From Cordia subcordata (Eukaryota; Streptophyta; Magnoliopsida; Boraginales; Cordiaceae), in contig JAPTOF010000005.1 of assembly GCA_028554755.1 (NCBI GenBank), forward strand, positions 1,509,501-1,573,500: a DNA stretch of 64,000 bases. Direction: 5' to 3'. The translations under genes and the position numbers were made by a program. Below are positions 57,411 through 64,000 of the stretch, piece after piece; the first letter of the stretch is position 1, and every line of letters starts with the position of its first letter. The notes beneath the pieces are model-generated. The model searched no databases. It was not told where the DNA came from and saw only the letters and a list, made by a program, of their open reading frames with translations.

Positions 57411-58439
57411 GAGGGCACTACGACTGATAGAAAATTTTTTTTGGGTGTTTTTTATGCCTTTTGGCTTTTTTTGCATTTTCACTTTTTTTCACCTTTTTTT
57501 CTTTTTCCATTTTGTTGCATTCTTCATATTTTGGCATTACATAACATAAAACAAAAAGAAAAAGGAAAAGAAAGGCTAAGACACATTAAAAAGAACCAAC
57601 CAAGGAAAGGGTGCTCATATCAATACATCTTTACAAGCACTTTTTCCACTCAAGTAATGGGATAGCTACAAGGTGCATTCTTAGAAGTGCTCACTCCCTA
57701 CAGCTTTTAGAAGGCATATCTTTGAAGTCCCAGTTCTCTCACCACTCTATTCACTCCTCACAATACAACCTTATCTTCATTAATCAATTAAGTCAATGAC
57801 AAGAGCTGACACTCCAATCAACAAAGAGATAAACGACTCTATATACATAAAAAATTTTAAAAAAATTCACCATTTTTACGAAATTAATTCAAATCTACCC
57901 TAAATAAAGCATAAATCAAGAAAACCAACATTCCACACCTATAAACCTAAACTTTGCTTGTCCTCAAGCAAATAGAACAAAACTACACAATAAGTAATTA
58001 GGCATTACAATGCACGTAAGAGTGGTAGGGAAGGGGTAGATAAAGGGGGAATAAGTGGAGAAAGGATAAATATAACCTTGTGTTTTTTTAAGCTCTTTAA
58101 TGCCAATGGTTAATGAATTATCTACTAACCCTATTTTTTCATCAAACCACAAACATTCCACAAAACACAAGATTAGTAGCACTGTCATGCAAGCTTGCAT
58201 TGCCATCGACAAGTAATAAACAAGGTATATGAAAAGGGCCAATGATGGAAATGGGGATCAACACTTGGGAATCCTAGAAAGAAAACAAATGGAAAGAGAG
58301 CAAAAATTAAAGAACAAAAATACCCAAAAGGTAAAAACAAGTAAAAGAGAAGGAAAACGAGGAAAATAAATAGAATATAAACATGTCTAAGGTGCCTCCT
58401 AATAGTGTTGGATTTAACGTCCCTAGCTGGGTGCCAATG
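57411..58439 (-). other. 3' untranslated region of NA3
   Basis: Homologous to 51530-52605 of NA2: T-rich tract at 57428-57530, AAGGAAAGGGTGCTCAT-like sequence, hairpin with arms TTTGCTTG and CAAGCAAA at 57953-57972, and the box at 58388-58411. No polypurine tract is seen at the left. Confidence 0.65.
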
Positions 58440-60328
58440 TTAGAGCAATATGTGTTTAAAGTTACATGGCACGAATTGCCATAATCAACAAGGCACAGAA
58501 AGTAGAGGGAAAAGGTCTATGCAACATATGATGGGGCAATAAATCCACAATCGACCCTTTTGTAAATCCCTTCTCGAATTATCAAATGAGAATGTGTGCT
58601 GGAATGTGGAAGGGATCATGCACCAATACCAAGGATCATGCCCTATTTGCTCTCTAATTAACCACCCCATGGCCTTCTTTTCATTATCTAGGGCTAAGAA
58701 CATACCTTCCCCCATAAGTCAATGATAAATCAAATATATGTAATATGGGAAGTGGAGGCCTTAATCCTAGGTGAAAATGTTCTATGCAAGAAGGCACAAA
58801 CGTGAGCTCCAAAGAAGGAGGCTTAATGGAATGGGAAATGGGAGTAAGGATAACATTCAGAGAAGAAAGATAAAATGAGACATTGAAGTGCTAGACTTTT
58901 CTTCTCCATAAGACACAATATGATCAAGCAGAGGTTGCTCTAACTCCTCGCACAAGGTGAACTCGATCTTATTAGGGTCATTCACACTAAGGGAAGGATC
59001 ATGCTCACCTAGAAAATGCTTATCCTCATTAATCAATTCCCTAGTCGAGAGGGTAGAAGAAGTTATCATCAATGATTCATCAAACACACCCAAAGACCCA
59101 TAGATCAAAATTTCAAGCTCATTAATTTCTTACTTAGGTGTCTTCTTAGAGTGACTATTTTCCTTAACACAAGAATCTATACCTCCAAGAGACTTATCAT
59201 GTAAAAACTCCAAAATTGATGCTATGTTCTCCCTGATGGATGACTCTAAATCCACACTAGCTAAGGTATCATCAAATTCGTTCACAACTTCATCGCTAGT
59301 GGTCATTATCTTACTATCATGCTCTTCAAAAGGGGCAAGCACATATGGTAGGAACAAAGGGGACTCAAAAGACTTCGAATCATGCAAACAAGAATGCTCA
59401 AGGGATATGTATGCATCCAACTCCCTAAATGGAGACTCGGAATGTAAATGAATGATATAAACATCAAGATCATCCTCAAGTGTGTGGGAAGTATAGGCTC
59501 ATATGACTCAATAAGAGGCGTTGAAAGCATAAGAGGATTGGGTACCACTTCCTCTAGGACATACACATAGTTGTCATTAAGAGCCGAAGTATCATCAAGC
59601 TCATTCTCATCCTCGCTGCATAAAGTTAACTCTTTACCAACCTCTCTCTTTATTTCTCTCTCTAACACATCATCAATTTCACTACTAATCCTTTCATCTA
59701 TAGGTCTCATCCCTATCCCTTCAACCCGGTGAAATGGTATCTCAACACTCTTAACAATAGTTTGCTTACTCTCAGTTACTCTCCTCAAGCACTCAACTCA
59801 ATAATTAATTTCTTGCATCGTGCTCTCTAGGCTCTCTTGGTTAGATTGGAGGAAAGATAGGAGATAGTCAAGCTTTTCATCCTCACTTAAGGATGACCTA
59901 AAAGAAAAGGGCTCAACCGAGTAGAAATGGTCAATATCGTTATTCCAATCATTATAAGTATAACCATCATAAAAACTCAGAGGAAGGGTGGGTGAGATGA
60001 CGATATCTAGACTCCTATGATTGAGTTCCTTAAATAATTCTTAATGTGTAAAGGATAGGCTCTAAATACAAGGAGGTGGATAAAATAAAGAGTCATCTTG
60101 GCCTCAATATGAAAATGCATAACAGTGCTCGCTATAATCATAATGATTAGATATAAATGCATGCATGGGCAAATGATTACTAAGGGCACTTGTGGGCTTT
60201 ACAAGAAAAAAGCGACCAGAATGAAAATCATGATCACGGCTTCCACAAAGTTCACAAAAATAAAAATATGACTCCCTATAATCATAATTACAAAGTGAAG
60301 ATGTATGGACATATGCATGACTATAGAG
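58440..60328 (-). pseudogene. NA-family gene, copy NA3 (N-terminus replaced)
   Basis: Begins in the second knuckle (CELCGSRDHDF), then coiled-coil-like LDYLLSFLQSNQESLEST, the acidic block SVEIPFHRVEGIGMRPIDE ... LCSEDENELDD, SDEVVNEFDDTLASVDLESS, ILIYGSLGVFDESLM, and the C-terminus KAMGWLIREQIGHD and QFVPCNFKH. It is split over frames by indels near 58720, 59110 and 59420. The start and first knuckle are lost. The acidic block is the clearest match to NA1 and NA2. Confidence 0.75.
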
Positions 60329-62296
60329 ATAAGATTGACACTAGAACCTGAATCAAGCAAGGCAAGGGCTACTGAATGATCATTAATAGCATAAGAAATG
60401 GTAAAAGCTCCAAGATCACTAAGTTTTGGCGGAATGCCCATAATGCAAATGCTACTCATTCTCTTTGTAAGTTTTATCTTTTTAGGTAGGTGGGTGGGTT
60501 GTCTCTTCCTAGTGCACAAATATCTAAAGAATTTGGCATAAGCTAGTATCTTCTCAATTGCCTCAACTAAAGGAAAAATGACATTGATATCCTTAAGAGG
60601 CTCTAAAATCCTTGATTCTTTGTCATCTTGAACTTTCTTAGGCCTCTCTAAAGCTAAGGTAAAAAAAACTCTAGAAGTGACTTCATGAGATTCAACAACC
60701 TGTTTCCTTACTCTACACGGTGGATCAACACTTACGTCAGTGTGATTTCTCTCTTTATCTTCAAACTCTCTAGTCCCATGTTTAGGCACACTTGTCTCTC
60801 CATCAACACGTGTCGTTTTAGGCCTAGGTCTACCTACAGACTCCCACACCTGATTATCTATCACCCTACCACTTCTCAAGGTTGTAATGGCCTTAGCTTG
60901 TGCATAATCTCTTGGAGAAAGGATGAAAGCACCACAAGGATCTCTAAGACTCAACTCAGGATAAACAGGTAGCTTCCTTGGGTCTTTATAGTAAACTTGG
61001 TTAGCAAGATGTCTTGCTTGAGTGTTTAACTCCCTAATCACGCCCCAAAACATCTACTTTTGGGACTCTATCATCTACTGCTAAGCTTATATCATCTTAA
61101 TGAGTAAATCAATCCTACAGTCAACTACAGACTGAGCTAGTAGAGTAGAATCAATAGAAGTAAGCGAGAATGGCTGCTGTGAAGAACTATGCTACTTAGG
61201 CTCAGAGACTACAAGATGAAAACCTGGAGGACTAGGAATGGACTAGGATGATTTTAGGATAAATAGGAAGAATTTGTGTTGTTATCAGATTGCACTATCA
61301 TGAAATGATCACGCCACCTAAGTTCGGGTGGGTAAGAAGAAGTGGATGAACAACATTGATTGGCGAGAATGTGTTCTTGCATAAACCTAGGGAATTAAGG
61401 GGCAAGAGGGTATGCCATAGTGATATAGCTAAAGTAACAGCACAGGGCACGCCTCTATCAAAGACAAGTAGGATGAGGGAAAGATGCACTAGGAATAGAC
61501 TTATGAGTGAATGTAGCTCCTAAAGAAAAATTGATCAAACTTTCTAGTGAGAGATCTTACCTCAGCATCTAAATCAAAATTTGAGTTAGCCCTAAACATA
61601 CTACTAAGAGTGATATTCCTAATTCCCTTCCCAACTCTCTCAAAATTAGCATCCGGGAGGTAGTCCTCCGCCATATTCTCTAGTTTTGACCATGCTTCCC
61701 CAGGTGTCATATCTAAGAACCCTCCACAACTCAAAGTATTAACCATTAGCCTAGAAGGTGAAGTTAAGCCTAAGTAGAAAAACTGGAGCAATTCATGTAA
61801 ATCATACCCATGATATCGGCATTGGGAACAAAGCTCATTAAATCTCTCCCAAGTCTTGTGAAGGGGCTCTAATTCTCGTGGTGCAAATGTCATGATCTTG
61901 GCCCTAAGAGTGGTCATCCTAGCTATTAGGAAAAATCTCTTAAGGAACTTGACTTGAAGCTCGTTCCAAGTAGTGATAAACTCAATGGATAAGGACTTGA
62001 ACCATTGTTTTGCTATATCTTTCAAAGAGAATGGGAATAATAAAGCCTAACATTCTCAAAAGAAACATCCTTTGAAATGAATGGTAAAGCATATCTCAAT
62101 AAATGCACCTATATGCACATGGGGATTCTCATTATTATGGCCATACAGTGATAGAAGCATTTTCAAGGTCTTGGGCCTAATCTTAAAGGACGCATATCCT
62201 AGGGTTGGTAGTTGAATAAGTATGCAAGGTTGATAAGCATCGAGCTTGCCTTAAGATCTTGGCTCTAGGTGGAGGATTAGGATTAGGATTAGCCAT
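60329..62296 (-). pseudogene. Gag and truncated protease of an Athila-like element (5' half of NA3)
   Basis: Start ATG at 62294-62296 (MANPNPNPPPR). Capsid-like domain at 62025-61501: AKQWFKSLSIEFITTWNELQ, WERFNELCSQCRYHGYD, GLTSPSRLMVNTLSCGGFL, FERVGKGIRNI. The knuckle region near 61440 is ruined. The C-terminal gag (AKAITTLRSGRVIDNQV) matches element 1. Protease starts LALLDSGSSVNL and is cut after Ser. The active site is DSG, unlike DLG in elements 1 and 3, so it came from a different lineage. Confidence 0.85.
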
Positions 62297-62587
62297 CTAT
62301 AGAAGAATGCAAAATAACCTAATTCTTGTTTCTCACTTCAACCCTCGAAACTTTAGTTTAACAAGCAACTATCTATAACAAACACCTATATCCTAAGAAA
62401 AACACAAAACAAAGCACAAATACTAGAAGTAAACTAAACTAGAAAAATCAAATACGTAAAAGCAACAAATAATGACACTAGATATATACATGATAAACAA
62501 GCAAGGAAAGTATATACAACACACAACTAATGGAAAACACATAAAAACAAATAAACCAACAACTGTGCCTCCTCGGCAATAGTGCAA
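62297..62587 (-). other. Leader and tRNA-Asp primer site of NA3
   Basis: Primer site at 62571-62587 (minus TTGCACTATTGCCGAGG), with about five changes. The leader is A/T-rich and does not have the marked A-tract of NA1 and NA2. Confidence 0.72.
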
Positions 62588-62593
62588 AAAACT

Positions 62594-64000
62594 TGATCAT
62601 AAACTTTGAGTATTATCTGCAAGCACACAGGTCCTAGTAGTATAGCGTGTACGACTGTAGAGTTATGTCCAAAAAGAGGCTATCTAAGTATGTGGCTCTA
62701 AGTGAAAGCGTGTCCTACGGTAGATACGTATGGTCCTACCTACTCTTTTTAGGGTTTTTGATTGATTAGAGCTCTAATTTAAACCTATACAAAAAGAAAA
62801 CTAAGCCTAACTAATAGGAATAGTGGTATTAAAAAGCTATGAAAGTGATGATCCATAAATTTTTGGGGGAAATTAGAGGTGATTGCTCATTTGGAATGGA
62901 TTTGGATTCTTAACCTCGTATTGATGCTATTGATGGTTTGTCTACTCTAATGGTAGCGTAGTTTACTAGACTTAACGCTCCTAACTATCGGTGCAACCCT
63001 ATCCCTAACCAGGCCCAATTAGAAGTATAGGTTTGTCCTAGCTAGCCATGGCTTTAGGTTGTAGCTCTAAGTCCCTTAGGTGTTGATTAATGTTCTAATA
63101 GGGAGCCTAACCTTTTAGTTATGTTTCAAATTAGAGATTAAGTCCCATAGGTTAAGTAAGTGATAGTAGTACCCTTTCAGCTATGTTTCACGCTAGAGAT
63201 GATTACCTACTATATTGAAGGCATTAAGAACACAATTAATCAACATAAATGTAGTTGCAAGTAGGGCTCATGCCAATAGCGTGGATTAAGGCTAACATAA
63301 GGCTACTACTGTTAGCATCTAAGCACAAATTACACATACAAACTCATAGAGGAATTTCATCAAACACATTAAAATGTTTAATTTCAAGCCATAGAATAAA
63401 AAAGAACAAAGCGTGTATATATAACCATCAATATCTCAAAACAAGTTTTTAAATCCTTAATCCATTACAAAAATAGAAATCATCCATAATTTAGAGCTAA
63501 TCTAACATATTATAAACAAGATTAAATGGAAGAATGTAAAGCTTTCTCATTATCCTTGCTTGCTTTTTAGAAATCTTGCTCCAAAATCATCTGAATCCTT
63601 GTTCGATCTTTAAATCCAAGCTTGTTTATAGATGGAATTGATATGGGATTGAGTGTGTGAGGTAGGTGAGTAATGGAATAAGGTTAGGATTTAGTGGGTG
63701 TGAAATGGGTGTGTGAAGATTGGGTGTTAATTCCCTAAGTTTTGCTGAAAACTACACTGAACTAGGGTTTTCTCGCGTGTAGTTTGGGGACTAGCCAGTT
63801 GACCAACCTCAGAGAGAGGTCTTGGATAAAATAAGCAACATTTTGATTAGGCCGGGGGAACTAGCCGATCGCCCAGGCTTCAGCCGGGGGACTTATCCTA
63901 CACAGGGGAAGTCAACCGACATTCTCTGTTTTAGGCCCAAATCTTCATCGTTTTGCACCCAATCTTCTCCATTTGCTTTGTGCTTCATCGAGGAGCCTTT
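62594..64000 (-). repeat. 5' LTR of NA3, continuing beyond the window
   Basis: TGATCATAAACTTTGAG next to the primer site. The sequence is a more distant member of the same LTR group. A weak GTCGAC-like cluster (GTTGACC, CCGATCGCCC, GTCAACCGAC) lies at 63785-63915. The far end is not in the window. Confidence 0.8.

Larger units (their letters stand above)
57411..64000 (-). mobile_element. Chimeric element NA3: Athila-like gag-protease joined to an NA-family 3' half
   Basis: Minus order: LTR (62594 to beyond the window), PBS, gag, start of protease, then abruptly at about 60328 the second knuckle of the NA-family gene, continuing to its normal stop at 58440-58442 and to 3' untranslated DNA like NA2. 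RT, RNase H and integrase are absent. The join falls inside ALALLDSGSSVNLIS of protease and puts the NA part out of frame. Confidence 0.8.

Noticed and set aside
57441..57665. Phe/His-rich ORF
   Set aside because: Product of the T-rich tract in the 3' untranslated region of NA3; low complexity.

Overview
The window is plant nuclear DNA made entirely of nested LTR retrotransposons; I see no host gene, rRNA, tRNA or CRISPR. The evidence is plant-type Ty3/Gypsy (Athila-lineage) gag-pol, primer-binding sites matching the 3' end of plant tRNA-Asp, Ty1/Copia elements with the tRNA-Met primer site, and AT-rich intervening DNA. It looks like a pericentromeric or otherwise repeat-dense part of a large plant genome. 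The species cannot be told from the sequence. All similarities below were judged by eye; no alignment or database search was run. Layout. (1) 1-7752: minus-strand Athila element 1, the best preserved, with integrase, RNase H, RT, protease, gag, tRNA-Asp PBS and 5' LTR; its 3' end lies left of the window. (2) 7753-14990: two LTRs of a non-autonomous Athila relative, each followed by the same site of a degraded minus-strand Copia pol, with the non-autonomous internal region NA1 (10086-12493) between them. (3) 14991-22186: plus-strand Athila element 2 (LTR, PBS, gag), whose gag is split by a Copia solo LTR that itself holds an Athila-type solo LTR with a perfect 5-bp target duplication. (4) 22186-25522: the minus-strand 5' end of another non-autonomous element (zinc-knuckle ORF, PBS, LTR), then Copia RT remains. 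(5) 25523-44109: plus-strand Athila element 3, split by an unrelated solo LTR (31447-32798) and by a full-length, decayed Copia element (33489-42794). (6) 44110-45762: an Athila LTR in reverse orientation. (7) 45763-49710: leader and LTR of another Copia element, with five tRNA-like units in the leader. (8) 49711-64000: two non-autonomous elements in tandem (NA2, NA3) apparently sharing an LTR; the shared LTR holds a further solo LTR, and the 5' half of NA3 has been replaced by gag-protease from an autonomous Athila-like element. The most interesting content is the non-autonomous family (NA1, NA2, NA3 and the fragment at 22186-24410). It keeps Athila LTR architecture and the tRNA-Asp PBS but carries one long gene of about 600-680 codons instead of gag-pol. 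Its predicted protein has an N-terminal zinc knuckle like that of Athila gag, HDYR-type repeats, a probable coiled coil, an acidic segment and a well-conserved C-terminus I do not recognise. Autonomous Athila copies would supply RT and integrase in trans. LTRs and untranslated regions also hold recurrent structures: GCCGGTCGACCGGC-type palindrome clusters just upstream of the TATA box, and several small hairpins whose stems keep pairing through compensatory changes.
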